This document shows, in pieces, positions 1 to 8,920 of a DNA stretch of 40,894 nucleotides; within the stretch, counting starts at the first letter, position 1; each line of letters starts with the position of its first letter. Under the pieces are notes generated by a model. It made no database searches. It saw only the letters and a program-made list of their open reading frames with translations, and was not told the origin of the DNA. Position numbers and translations under genes: made by a program. Location of the stretch: NCBI GenBank assembly GCA_025769875.1, contig JAGFNK010000464.1, positions 1 to 40,894 of the forward strand. The letters are read 5' to 3'. The DNA comes from Russula earlei. Lineage: Eukaryota; Basidiomycota; Agaricomycetes; Russulales; Russulaceae.

Positions 1-766
1 TCTTTTTGTGGTGTATAGATGTCCAGCATCATTCAGAATTGACCTATAATATATCTAAATGTCATAAACAAAATGATGAAACATCTTTAGGATTTCATAT
101 TCAGTTTTGTCACAATTTTTCCTTTGACAAAATTGTGAATGTATTCAAAGGTTTTCTGCATGAAAAATGTTAACATTATGTTTTCTAAAATGCTAGATTT
201 TGTTGTCATGAATGATTATAACAAAACTTTATCTCCCTGACATCTTTATTCCAATGACAAAATGATGAAACAACTTTAGGATTTCATATTCTGTTTTGTC
301 AAAATTTTTCCTTAAACAAAATTGTGAATGTATTCAAAACATTTCTTCATTAATAATGATAACATTATGTTTTCTATACAGCTAGATTTTGTTCTCATCA
401 ATGATTATAACAAAACTTTATCTCCCTAGCATCTTTATTCAAGTCACAAAACTTTTTCAAAACTTTCAAAAATTTCACAATTTTTATTCCACCTTTTTCA
501 TAAACCCAAATTTTTCAGTTTTGATTTTTTCACAATTTTGTTTCACCCAAAATTTTAAAATAAGTTAAAATTTTTTTAACATAATGTATGTCCTAAAATC
601 TTGTCAATACTATTTACTTATTTCATCATTTTGTAACAGGAATTTATTGTAACAAAATATAAAATTAATTTCCACAAATTGTTTGCTACAAATTTGAAAA
701 TAATAAATTTTGTTTTTCAAAATGTTACAGTTTTGTCATTCACATAAGTTGATTTCCCAACCAGTG
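1..766. mobile_element. AT-rich inverted-repeat element J1, right part
   Basis: Very AT-rich non-coding DNA. Positions 540-766 match the right arm of the fold-back element at 40334-40875, ending in the same terminus (CCAACCAGTG, 757-766). The left terminus is not in this window, so the element starts before base 1. Its right end abuts the reverse-transcriptase relic on the minus strand, so it interrupted that gene. No transposase is visible; it is best described as a non-autonomous element. Superfamily unknown. Confidence 0.6.
68..445. repeat. 189-bp tandem repeat, two copies
   Basis: Two head-to-tail units, 68-256 and 257-445, each opening with ACAAAATGATGAAAC and closing near CATCTTTATTC. 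They differ by scattered substitutions. They lie inside the AT-rich element J1; no equivalent tandem array is seen in the copy at 40334-40875. Confidence 0.8.
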
Positions 767-1080
767 TCAGCTAGGAATTTCTTGAGGTTTTCTTGTGCAT
801 CTTGTGTCAGGGGGTACACTTTGCAGTTTAGCTCCTTTGGTGTGTCAGGTAACAGCTCTATCTGCATATCTGGTTCCCTTGGTGGTGGGAACCTCTGGGA
901 CTTCTCTTCTGAGAAGACATCTGCAAAGCAGTGGAATCACTTTGGAACATTGGCAAGGGGGTCCTCTCCTTCTTGTAGTTCAATCAACTGTTGAGCCCAT
1001 TTCTGAGCAATAGTTGTCTTCTGCAGGTAAATGGCCTCCCCCTTCTTCAATTGTCAACTTTTATCTCTTGCTTGCTTTTG
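767..1080 (-). pseudogene. reverse transcriptase, N-terminal fragment (Ty3/gypsy)
   Basis: Minus-strand translation gives the stretch that precedes the RT fingers in Ty3/gypsy elements: FADVFSEEKSQRFPPPRE, then ELLPDTPKELNCKVYPL, then a QDAQENL-like segment. An in-frame TGA lies just upstream of the HCFADVF segment (VPK-stop-FHCF). The frame is cut at 767 by element J1 before any catalytic YxDD motif, so this cannot be a working enzyme. It lies 3' of the protease and gag remains in normal gypsy order. Confidence 0.8.
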
Positions 1081-1199
1081 GATATTTGTGACATAGAGAT
1101 CCAGGTACTTGTATCAAGCAGTCTCGATTCGTACTGCTCCCTCCATCAGCTGTCCTTTCTTCCAGTTGATGGTAGGGTTGAATTCATATAAAGGGATAT

Positions 1200-1510
1200 T
1201 CCAGGATGACCCAATCTGTTCCTAAGTCTGTGAGATAGAACTTTTGCAAGCTCTCCTTCTCCTTGTATCAAACATGAAGCCAGCAGTAATAGGTGAGTTC
1301 CCCTTGCTTATTCTGTGTTCCATCAACATTTTGTACTACCATGGGTTCATGTAGTTCTTGTTTCCCAATCTTCAGTCATTTCCAAGCTGAGTGATTGATG
1401 AAGTTCTCAGTTGCTCCACTGTCTAGTAAAGCAGATTCCTCAGCCATCATGTGTGCAGTGATGAAAGTGAATGGGATATTCATAGCATTCAGTCTTCTAA
1501 TGTACACTTG
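1200..1510 (-). pseudogene. retroviral-type aspartic protease relic
   Basis: The minus strand encodes SALLDSGATENFINHSAW around 1390-1450; DSGA is the catalytic motif of a retropepsin-type protease. A TGA follows within a few residues (SAWK-stop-LK) and further stops lie downstream. It sits between the gag zinc knuckle and the RT start, the usual gag-PR-RT order of Ty3/gypsy. Assignment rests on the motif and its position; the second half of the protease is not recognisable. Confidence 0.75.
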
Positions 1511-1554
1511 CAACACACTATTCTTCCTAAGCCAGGCCATCGACTTAGGTGTTC

Positions 1555-2306
1555 CTAAAAACCCTGTTCCATCAGTTCTTCCAGTAAGTCCTCCTTCTGT
1601 TTGGTGGACATCTTCTTTATGGACGCAGAGGAGGAGCTCTTGTTGTAGGTAGGAGGGGGAGATGTGGATTGTCCAGAGACAGTGCTCTCGTTCTCACTGT
1701 CCCCTGAGTTGTCCTCCTTCTCTGTTTCCAGAGCTTGAGCCTTTCCTTTGTCCCTTGGGTTACTTGATTTCTTCTTGACTCTGTCCTTGTCAGGACAGTT
1801 CCAGCTAATATGCCCTGCCTTCTTGCAGATGAAGCATTTTCCTTCTGCTAGCAGTTTCCTCTTCTCCTCTGTCAAAGGAGGACAATGCTTGGTCTTTGCT
1901 GCATCAGTGGATACTGAGTCCACTTCCATAGCATTGGGGTCTCTGTGGTTTCGCCTTTTCCCCTCTTTTAGGGATCTCATGGATTTTCTCTGGTGGTCAA
2001 CGATTCACCTCCAGAGCCAATATTAGCTTTCATAAGCTGGTCTCTGGCTTGTTCTTCCCTGGCAGCATTGATCCATGCTTGTAGGTCATTGATGGCAGGT
2101 ATGTCTCTGACTGGTCAATTGTAAATTTGTTGCACCAGCCAGATGATCAGTCCAGCTTTATAGGCTTCAACTGCTCCCAGTGAATTCTGATCCCATCCTG
2201 CTTTACTGAGCAGAACAAGGAACTTGCTGGTGTAATCATCCAGTGATGCTGCTTTAGACATGGACAATTGCTGTAGCTCCATGAAAGCATCTTCAGGGTT
2301 CTGTGG
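1555..2306 (-). pseudogene. gag, C-terminal half with CCHC zinc knuckle
   Basis: Minus-strand reading from 2306 gives a capsid-like segment (NPEDAFMELQQLSM, then DDYTSKFLVLLSKAGW), an in-frame TGA (IYN-stop-PVRD, probably an old Arg codon CGA), then RDIPAINDLQAWINAAREEQ. After a frame change near 1980 it continues into CFICKKAGHISWNC, a perfect CX2CX4HX4C knuckle, followed by a Lys/Ser/Glu-rich tail ending at 1555. The knuckle would bind retroelement RNA in the virus-like particle. The solo LTR at 2307-2910 separates it from the middle of gag. Confidence 0.85.
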
Positions 2307-2910
2307 TGTTATGGTGTTGCGGCCGTTGGAGCGTTAGCTCAAGGTTCAGTGGGGCCAAGTCCCTGTAACTTGGTTCAATGGTTCAATGGGGCTGGCTCAA
2401 GGAGACCAGATCAAAGGTTTAGCATCTCAAGACTTAAGTCAGACAATGACTCAGGCCTGCAGACAGAGTCAATCTTCTGGTTTCACAGAAGAGGAGGACG
2501 ATGAGAGAGAGGGAGAGGAGGAAAAGGAACACAAGGGTTCCTTGAGGTGTGCTCAGGTCAGGCAGGGTGTAGGCCAGCACAAGCAAGTTGTGATTGAGAG
2601 AGTATACATGGCAAGGGATGCGACAGGAAATGGGACAAAGCTAAGCTTGGGGCATTCCCCAGCTTCTACAGGTGCTTAAATACTGTATGTAGTGAGGCTG
2701 TACAGTACTATATGTGGAACAATAGATAAAGGTGAGCCAATAGCAAAAAGGGACTTGAACAATAGATGAAACACAATAGGTGAAACCATAAGGGACCATC
2801 AGCATCAAGGGGTGAGGTGGTAACTAAGGAGACAAGGGTAACAGAAGAGAACAATAGTAGAAGTAGACAATATGGTTAGAGACGAACCGACAAGGGGGTA
2901 GTTCATGACA
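2307..2910 (-). mobile_element. solo LTR A1 (gypsy family A), target duplication TGTGG
   Basis: 604-bp LTR beginning TGTTA and ending TGACA on the plus strand, flanked by perfect 5-bp duplications TGTGG at 2302-2306 and 2911-2915. It matches the 5' LTR at 6454-7015. I place it on the minus strand because that strand has TATTTAAG followed downstream by a pyrimidine-rich leader, and because A2 serves as 5' LTR in that orientation. It sits inside gag of an element of its own family. Confidence 0.9.
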
Positions 2911-3492
2911 TGTGGTGTCTTTGAATTCTCTGAAGAAGTCATCCACAAATTCGGTTCAAAAGAGCATGGAAGTTGGATCCAGCTGCACAGGTGCATAGGG
3001 CGACAGTGGGTCCCCATTCCTTTTTTCTTCTACCAGGTTCATTTGGTTGACCACCCATTCATGCACTTTCTCTCCTTTGATGTAGGTGAGAGCTAAGGCT
3101 ACTCACTTCATTGGAATGGTCATGGTCAGGTTGTCATTGTTAAGCAGATTCCATAGATTGAAATCTTGGACAAAGTACTTTGTCTTCTTCCTGTCTCCTT
3201 TGAAGGCCTCAGGAGGGTCTCCTTTCAGAGATTCATTGCCTCCATGGGGACCTGGTGCTGGTTCGGGTGCCAGGTTCGCTCCTGGTCCTACAGGAGGTGC
3301 TGCAGGTGGTCCTCCTGCTGGAGGGCCTCCTCCTGGGGGGCCTCCTCCTGGTGCTGGTGGGCCTGCAGGTCCAAAAGGGACTCCTCCTCCTCCAGGTGGT
3401 CCTCCTGCACCTGGTGGACCACCTTCAGGGTTTACTACAATGGTAGGCCCTGTTCTTCCACCTGCTGTCTGGGTGGCAATAGTGGCTGTCTG
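2911..3492 (-). pseudogene. gag, middle part with Gly/Pro-rich linker
   Basis: From 3492 down, the minus strand encodes ATIATQTAGGRTGPTIV, a long Gly/Pro-rich linker (about 3260-3430), then capsid-like sequence DPPEAFKGDRKKTKYFVQDF and, after a shift near 3100, ALTYIKGEKVHEWVVNQM and FVDDFFREFKDTT. This is the typical N-terminal capsid region of fungal Ty3/gypsy gag. At 2911 the frame is broken by solo LTR A1. A plus-strand reading frame over the same DNA is only the complement of the Gly/Pro linker. Confidence 0.8.
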
Positions 3493-4454
3493 TGTCAAGA
3501 CTCACTGTTGAACTATCCAGTTCAAGAGCGAGGGATAAGCTCGAAGATGAGTTGATAGACGTCCAAGACCACATGGGCAAGGAGTAGAGTCCAGAGTAGT
3601 AACAAATACCAGAGAGGCACTGTTACTGTGAGAGTAGAGCAGTCAGGCAGAGAGGAGGCCAGGATAGTCACAAGGGGATGGTCCTTAAAGGAGTATCCCA
3701 GGAATAGAGAGTGCCGTAAACAAATGGACAGTCTGAGGACTGTCTGCTACTTTATTGAGCACTTATATACTACAAGAGAACTGCTAAATAGGGAACAAGC
3801 CATAACCTTGTTATCAAGCACAATAGAGTGATGAGTAAGAAGTCGAAGTGCACTTACTGAGCATGCTCAGTCATGCTCAGTAAGCTGCTGAGTAAGGAGG
3901 CTTCTCCTGATGAGTAAGAGCTTTCATTGTCCACGTGTTCACTGCTTTAGTGCATGTGCGAGCACCTGATTCATTTTCTGTTAGTTAGTTTAGGGCCGGT
4001 CATTTGAGGACTTGTAATTTGGTTAGGGAGTAGTGTTATCTTATAAGGCCCTTATATAGTTCTATTAGGGTCCTTAGAGTCGACCCTAATACTTCTATTA
4101 AGGTCCTTAGTATTGCCTTATAGTTCGTTCTATAGTTATTAGAGTTGGTCTAATAACACGTTGTAGGGCCTTTGATACTAGGTTAGTGCCTATTGTAGAG
4201 CTCCTAGAGTCGTTCCAAAGGGTCCTTAGGAAGGCCCTAATACTGTCCTTTGTTGCTAGAAGGGTTGCTTTTAAGTGGGGCTTGCTGTATGTCAATTGTG
4301 CCGAGAATCACTTGCGCAACAATGCGCGCGCGATATTGTGGACACCTCTACTCACCCCTTTTGCTCGTGTGAACAGGGTGACACCATAGAGGCTGGGTTT
4401 CCTCCTATAAGGAAGGGTCCTTCAAGGGCCCTCTCCGGAGAATGGTTCATGACA
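3493..4454 (-). mobile_element. solo LTR E1, target duplication GTCTG
   Basis: 962-bp LTR, minus orientation (minus strand reads TGTCATGAACC ... GAGTCTTGACA). Perfect 5-bp duplications GTCTG at 3488-3492 and 4455-4459. Other copies are at 12261-13223, 19175-20073 and 37772-38649. It holds a TATA box (TATATAAG) on its coding strand, a hairpin just after it, a palindrome with arms CTTACTGAGCATG and CATGCTCAGTAAG (about 3852-3883), and a run of short TATTAGGGTCCTTAG-like repeats at about 4055-4220. Reading frames shared by all copies belong to the LTR, not to a gene. Confidence 0.95.
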
Positions 4455-4697
4455 GTCTGCGTCGCTGCAATGGTAGCCATTTCAACTGATTCTTCTGGTT
4501 CCTCAACTATTGTTGGTTCAATGGGTGAGACATGTACTGTCTGCTCCAATCTTTCAGCTAGCTCCAATACTTCTGGTGCTTCTGCTTTCTGGTCTGTAGT
4601 CAGAGGGTCTGACTTCTCTGTTTCTCCACTTGATGACTTTTGTATCAATGGAGCTGGGTCATCTACTGCTGGGCTTCTGGGTTCCCAATGAGTAGTA
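4455..4697 (-). pseudogene. gag, N-terminal part
   Basis: Minus strand from 4695 encodes HWEPRSPAVDDPAPLIQ, then an acidic stretch with EVLELAERLEQ and VEEPEESVEMATIAATQT, reaching the E1 insertion in frame. After E1 the frame continues with ATIATQTAGG at 3492, so the two halves rejoin perfectly once the LTR and one GTCTG are removed. No clear start codon is seen upstream, where the Tc1 element interrupts; the Met in EMATIAATQT could serve. Function: structural protein of the virus-like particle. Confidence 0.75.
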
Positions 4698-6317
4698 CAG
4701 TGACCCAAAAAACTGTTCAAATGTTTTGTACATTTTCATTGTATTAACCATATCTAGAGAACCACTGCAGCTGATAACATGTTAGTGGGCTTGTTTTAAA
4801 GCTCTACATCATAGCTTTGTAATGAAATACTATATATACTATGAACATAATTATGTAAGAAGATATAAGGTATTTCTTCCAGTGTATCCATTTGAACAGT
4901 TTTTTTGCCTTGGTATCTAAATAGGGTATATGCCAAAAATTAGTAGTTTGTGTATCCTCCATTTGCTTTGAACACCTCTTCCACCCTCCTAGGCATACTT
5001 TCTATCAAATTCTGCACAACAGTTTGATCAATGGCCTCCCATTCCAGCTGTGTGCGCTCCCAAAGTTCATTGATTCCCTTAGGGGGTGTTGGATAAGCTG
5101 CAAGCTTCTTTTTGAGATGAGCCCAAAGATGCTCAATAGGATTGAGGTCTGGGGATTGAGCTGGCCAGTCCATGACCTGAATTCTGTGGTCTTGGAACCA
5201 AGATGTGGCAAGCCTGCTCTTGTGGATAGAGGCATTGTCCTGTTGAAAGAGGGTATCTTTGCATTTCTTCTTGAAATACTTGATAGATGCAAGTAGTTCA
5301 TCCTCCAAAATGCTGCAATAAAGTTCAGCATCCATCTTTCCATCAATCTTTGCTGCATGCCCAACTCCTTCCCAAGACATGCAGCCCCACAACATCAAGG
5401 AACCTCCTCCATGTTTGACTGTTGGCTGAACAAGGCGTTCAGAAAGGTGCTCTCCTCTTTTTTTCCAAGCCCATTTCTTGCCATCTGAGCCCATACGATT
5501 GATTTTGGTCTCATCTGACCAAATTACCCTCTTCCAGTCCTCCACAGTCCAGTATAGGTACTTTTCTGCAAAGTCCTTTCTGGCCCTATAGTGACTTGGT
5601 TTAAGGTAAGGCCTCTTCTTCTTTGTAACTGCCTTCAAGCCTGCCTTGTTAAGGTAGTTTCGAATGGTCTGATTGGAGATAGTGGACTCTTTGATGACCT
5701 CCAACCTTCTAGCAACCTGAGGAGCAGTATCTGCTTCTCCAGAGCTAAGAAGGCGTGTGGCAAAGCGGATGTCAAGGTTAGAGAGCTTGGAAGGACGACC
5801 TCCAGAGGACTTTGGAAGGTCAGGAAGGTATTTCTGGCGAATGTTGGTGATTGAACCAATGCTTCTGTGTGCTGCCTTGGCAATGTTACGAACTGAATGG
5901 TTGGCCTGGAGAAGGGAGATGATGTAGTTGACTTCATGAGGAAGAAGAGACTTCATGATGTTGTTGGTGAAGAAGAAGCAGCTGTTTTGGCTTATTTGCA
6001 CATGGTTTGAGTTTATTATAGGTCACATGACCTCCATGTTCGATTTTAGCCCTCTGGGGAAAGAATATGAATCTTAATCTGAGAAATAATGAATTCACTT
6101 ACCAAGGCCAAAAAACTGTTCAAATGGGTACACCAGCAAACATACCTTATATATTCCTAAATAATTATGCTTATGCTGTATAAAGTATACCATTACAAAG
6201 CTATGATGTAGAGCTTGAAAACAAACCTAGTTACATATTATTAGCTGCAGTGGTTCTCTAGATATGGTCAATACAATGAAAATGTACAAAACATTTGAAC
6301 GGTTTTTTGGGTCACTG
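4698..6317 (-). mobile_element. complete Tc1/mariner element with ~217-bp terminal inverted repeats
   Basis: 1620-bp element starting CAGTGACCCAAAAAAC, bounded by the TA target (4696-4697 and 6318-6319). The terminal inverted repeats run about 4698-4914 and 6101-6317. Each repeat holds an outer CAAAAAACTGTTCAAATG-type motif and an inner, oppositely oriented copy (about 4888-4915 and 6103-6130), a subterminal arrangement like the IR/DR class of Tc1 elements. The single gene inside is unbroken. It is inserted in the gag leader of the gypsy relic. Confidence 0.95.
4940..6001 (-). CDS. Tc1/mariner DD34E transposase, intact
   Basis: 353-residue protein that would cut and paste the surrounding element by a DDE mechanism. 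Residues about 16-130 are the paired helix-turn-helix DNA-binding region with a GRPSKLS linker motif (68-74). The catalytic triad is D163 (VIWSDETK), D255 (FQQDNASIH) and E290 (SPDLNPIEHLW), with 34 residues between the second D and E, which is the Tc1 signature. KHGGGSLMLWGCMSWEGVG (196-214) is the usual core motif. Length is normal for the family (about 340-360). The frame has no stop; the first Met is at 6001, and Met16 (MKSLLPHEV) is an equally good start. It is the only uninterrupted transposon gene in the window, and both ends are present, so the element may still be mobile. Confidence 0.95.
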   Translation of the reverse strand: MQISQNSCFFFTNNIMKSLLPHEVNYIISLLQANHSVRNIAKAAHRSIGSITNIRQKYLPDLPKSSGGRPSKLSNLDIRFATRLLSSGEADTAPQVARRLEVIKESTISNQTIRNYLNKAGLKAVTKKKRPYLKPSHYRARKDFAEKYLYWTVEDWKRVIWSDETKINRMGSDGKKWAWKKRGEHLSERLVQPTVKHGGGSLMLWGCMSWEGVGHAAKIDGKMDAELYCSILEDELLASIKYFKKKCKDTLFQQDNASIHKSRLATSWFQDHRIQVMDWPAQSPDLNPIEHLWAHLKKKLAAYPTPPKGINELWERTQLEWEAIDQTVVQNLIESMPRRVEEVFKANGGYTNY

Positions 6318-6453
6318 TATGAAAGCTGTCCCAAGTGGCAGCTCCTACAACGTGTTCGGGAAGGTCTGGGGACGGTCTAGGTTGGACACGGACCCAACGA
6401 TTCGATGGTAGTTCAAGGTTGATCTCCAGAATGGAGTAAGGAAGCTTAGCTTG
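6318..6453 (-). other. gypsy leader between 5' LTR and gag
   Basis: Short untranslated leader of the family A element, read on the minus strand from the LTR end at 6454 to the Tc1 insertion. It contains the primer-binding site at its start. No in-frame Met leading into the gag frame was seen here. Confidence 0.6.
6442..6452 (-). promoter_or_regulatory. putative self-priming primer-binding site
   Basis: On the minus strand the LTR ends at 6454; one base later comes AAGCTAAGCTT. This is the exact reverse complement of AAGCTTAGCTT found at 6794-6784 on the same strand, 27 nt after the LTR TATA box, that is near the expected 5' end of the transcript. Eleven paired bases is the length known from Tf1 of fission yeast, where the 5' end of the mRNA primes its own reverse transcription. 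I know of no tRNA 3' end that would match this site. Confidence 0.7.
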
Positions 6454-7015
6454 TGTTACAGCGTCGCGGCTGTAAGAGGGTTAGCTCACGGTTCAGTGGG
6501 GCCAAGTCCCTGTGACTTGGTTCAAGGGTTCAGTGGGGCCGGCTCAAAGAGACCAGGTCAAAGGTTTAGCATCTCAAGGCTGAGTCAGACAATGACTCAG
6601 TCTGCAGACAGAGTCGATCTTCTGGTTTCACAGAAGAGGAGGACGATGAGAGAGAAGCAGAGGAGGAAGAGGAACATGAAGGTTCCTTGTGATGAACTCA
6701 AGTCAAGCAGAGTGTAGGCCAGCACAAGCGAGTTGTGATTTGAGAGAGGATACAAGGCAAGGGATGTGACAGGAAATGGGACAAAGCTAAGCTTGGGACA
6801 TTCCCCAGCTTTTTACAGGCGCTTAAATACTGTATGTAGTGGGGCTGTACAGTACCATAAGCAGAACAATAGATAAAGGTGAGTCAATAGCAAAAGTAAC
6901 TCGACAATAGGCAAAACACAATAAGTGAAACACAACAAGTGAAACACAATAAGTGACCATCAACATCACGGGATGAAACGGTAACCAAGGGAACAAGGGT
7001 GACAAGAAGAAAGAT
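6454..7015 (-). mobile_element. LTR A2, 5' LTR of the gypsy relic (truncated)
   Basis: Matches LTR A1 for about 560 bp. On the minus strand it ends in CTGTAACA at 6454, next to the primer-binding site. TATTTAAG at 6829-6822 is the likely TATA box. Downstream, arms AAGCT and AGCTT around GGG/CCC form a hairpin (6790-6812). The last ~50 bp at the upstream (right) end are missing, replaced by truncated LTR B2 at about 7015-7023. Confidence 0.85.
6784..6794 (-). promoter_or_regulatory. 11-nt 5' transcript segment complementary to primer-binding site
   Basis: Minus-strand AAGCTTAGCTT, 27 nt after TATTTAAG. It pairs perfectly with the primer site at 6442-6452. LTR A1 keeps the same 11 nt at 2638-2648. 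Confidence 0.7.
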
Positions 7016-7106
7016 TACAACATGGAGTATGGCAACAAGATGAGAGGGGCTCTGCAGATGGGGTAGGAGTCAACTGTTTGGGATTGGCAAACTAAGTCAA
7101 GCTTAA

Positions 7107-7670
7107 GGCCCCTTTTACCAACCAAGAATTTTTGAATCTTGAACTTGAACTTGGATTTTGGGATTTTCCAGGAGTGATGGGAATGACAGGTGTGATGTAA
7201 GTGACATAATAAACTAATATGAGTCTATCTCAAATATGAGTTATTTTTCAGTGTGATTTGCATTCATGTGTTGGGTTTACATGTGATATGTAAAATATTT
7301 TTTCTAACCCTTCCTTCCACTCCTTCCAAGTGGGGTATTGCAAGCATGTTATTAAGGCAGCATATGTGTCACCAATGTGTGGGTGCACATCTTTGTGCAA
7401 ATTTTGTTTGTGCAGCTCTGGTGAAAATGGGGCTGCAAGCACCCAGATGTTGAACTCAAGTCAGACTGCTCAACTCCAAGTTTGATGCTGACACATCATG
7501 TGTAACCCCATATATGCAAATATGCAAATGACAACAGAAAAGAATGTATATTAATTTATTATATACATCATATCACTTACATCACTCCTGTTACTCCTGT
7601 CACTACCGGAAAATCCCAAAATCCAAGTTCAAGTTCAAGATTCAAGAATTCTCAGTTGGTAAAAGGGGCC
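7107..7670. mobile_element. PIF/Harbinger-like MITE, target duplication TAA
   Basis: 564 bp with terminal inverted repeats of about 100 bp (7107-7208 and 7569-7670) starting GGCCCCTTTTACCAAC. Flanked by TAA at 7104-7106 and 7671-7673. A TWA duplication and GGCCC-type ends are typical of PIF/Harbinger. No reading frame for a transposase. The empty site can be seen in LTR B1, confirming the ends. Confidence 0.9.
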
Positions 7671-8052
7671 TAAGGCTCAACTGCTACAAACTGGGGGCTT
7701 TATATAGCCCACAGGGATAAGGTTTGTGCTACTGTAGTACTGGTTGGGGCTATAGAAGCAAAAGGCAGCTCATAGAAGCAACAGTTGCTTGTGTGTAAAC
7801 GATCTCGGTGCTGGAAGCATTAAGTGCTTCCCTAGTAGCAATCTTGGTGTCATAAGTACTTTCCCAATCAGGGAAGTGATGTACATGGTGGTACAGGAAC
7901 ATCTGGGACAGAAGCAATGCTATTCATTGCTTCTTCAACACATCTTCAGAAAGATACAATCAACGCATTCCAAACACAATATCAACGAACATAAACAATC
8001 AAGATCTGACACACACATGATGCAAATGGTGCAGTCCATTGTTCAGGCATTC

Positions 8053-8881
8053 TGTTACGAACCAAGGCCAGGTCCTGGCTGTAGATTGTCCTATTTCACT
8101 CAAGAGAGACCTCTCTCACTTTGCATTACCGACTCCCTTCCATTTTCTGGGCTATCCCTCCTGCGGTACAAGATATCACTATTGCAAAGGCACTATAACA
8201 CGACCAGGCACCCGTTTCCTAATCGGGTAATCATCGCGTGGCAGCCACATGGCCACCCAGCCACCAAGGACCCGAAACAGCGGCACAAACTCTTAGAAAC
8301 TGTTGCATAAATCATCTGACGTCATCAAGGCTCCAATGACATCATGGCTGACTGAGCGACTCCACAGTGACCTCATAGGCTCACTAAGCGCTCCACAGTG
8401 ACATCATAATGATGTCATCGCTCCACAATGATCAGTAATGCACTCAGTAAGCCTGAAACTTGACACAAGCAAGTTTATGCCTCTGTAGTCCTATTGGATG
8501 GTACCAAAGAGTCTAGAATAGTCCCAGTTCTTTGTAATCGACCCTGTACACTGTATATAAGCCCCAATGAAGCATGGCAGTCGTCAGACTGTCCATTTGT
8601 GATACTCTCATCTTCCTGGGTACTCCCCTGCGACCGCTCAGTCTAAAGATTCCCCTCGCCTCCAAGGTACTCTTCAACGACCGCCTTGTTTAAAGCCCCC
8701 TCGCTACACTGGCCTCTAGCCTCCGCCTTTGTCTCTTGCAACACCTACCAGTCCCCATCTGGTACCTCCTCGTCATTTGGCTCGTCCTCCTGTTCAACGC
8801 CACTTACGCTGCGTACCATCTGTTCTGACCCTTGCCCACCTGCTCCTGAGTCCTTAGTGATCAGCAGTACGTGTCTTGACA
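8053..8881 (+). mobile_element. solo LTR D1, target duplication CATTC
   Basis: 829-bp LTR, TGTTACGAACC to GTCTTGACA, with perfect CATTC duplications at 8048-8052 and 8882-8886. TATATAA is at 8554-8560, followed by a hairpin at 8576-8594. Nearly identical to D2 at 18004-18833. It interrupts LTR B2. The reading frames at 7789-8310 and 8686-9000 are chance frames within this LTR. Confidence 0.95.
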
Positions 8882-8920
8882 CATTCCAGCATTTTCTGGA
8901 CCCCAAACCACTCGGTAACA

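Larger units (their letters stand above)
767..7015 (-). mobile_element. Ty3/gypsy retroelement relic (family A), 5' LTR to start of RT
   Basis: On the minus strand this reads 5' LTR (6454-7015), primer-binding site (6442-6452), leader, gag, aspartic protease and the first part of reverse transcriptase, cut off at 767 by element J1. Three later insertions split it: a Tc1 element at 4698-6317, a family E solo LTR at 3493-4454, and a solo LTR of its own family at 2307-2910. Taking out the E LTR and one target copy rejoins the gag frame exactly, so gag was still in frame there when E landed. Stops and frameshifts elsewhere show the element is dead. Confidence 0.85.
7020..8920 (-). mobile_element. 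LTR B2, interrupted and 3'-truncated
   Basis: On the minus strand it starts TGTTACCGAG at 8920 and runs to about 7020, matching solo LTR B1 (31056-31646) once two insertions are removed: family D LTR (8053-8881) and the MITE (7107-7670). Net length is about 507 bp against 591 for B1, so roughly the last 100 bp are lost at the junction with LTR A2. No target duplication survives. Confidence 0.85.

Noticed and set aside
2307..2910. Plus orientation for LTR A1
   Set aside because: TGT..ACA ends allow both readings, but the TATA box, pyrimidine-rich leader and the A2-gag order all point to the minus strand.
3086..3555. Gly/Pro-rich and Trp/Ser-rich plus-strand frames
   Set aside because: They are the complement of the gag Gly/Pro linker on the minus strand, where the frame matches gag on both sides.
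8039..8310. Small frames in LTR D (also 18037-18261)
   Set aside because: Identical frames in both D copies reflect recent LTR duplication, not a gene.
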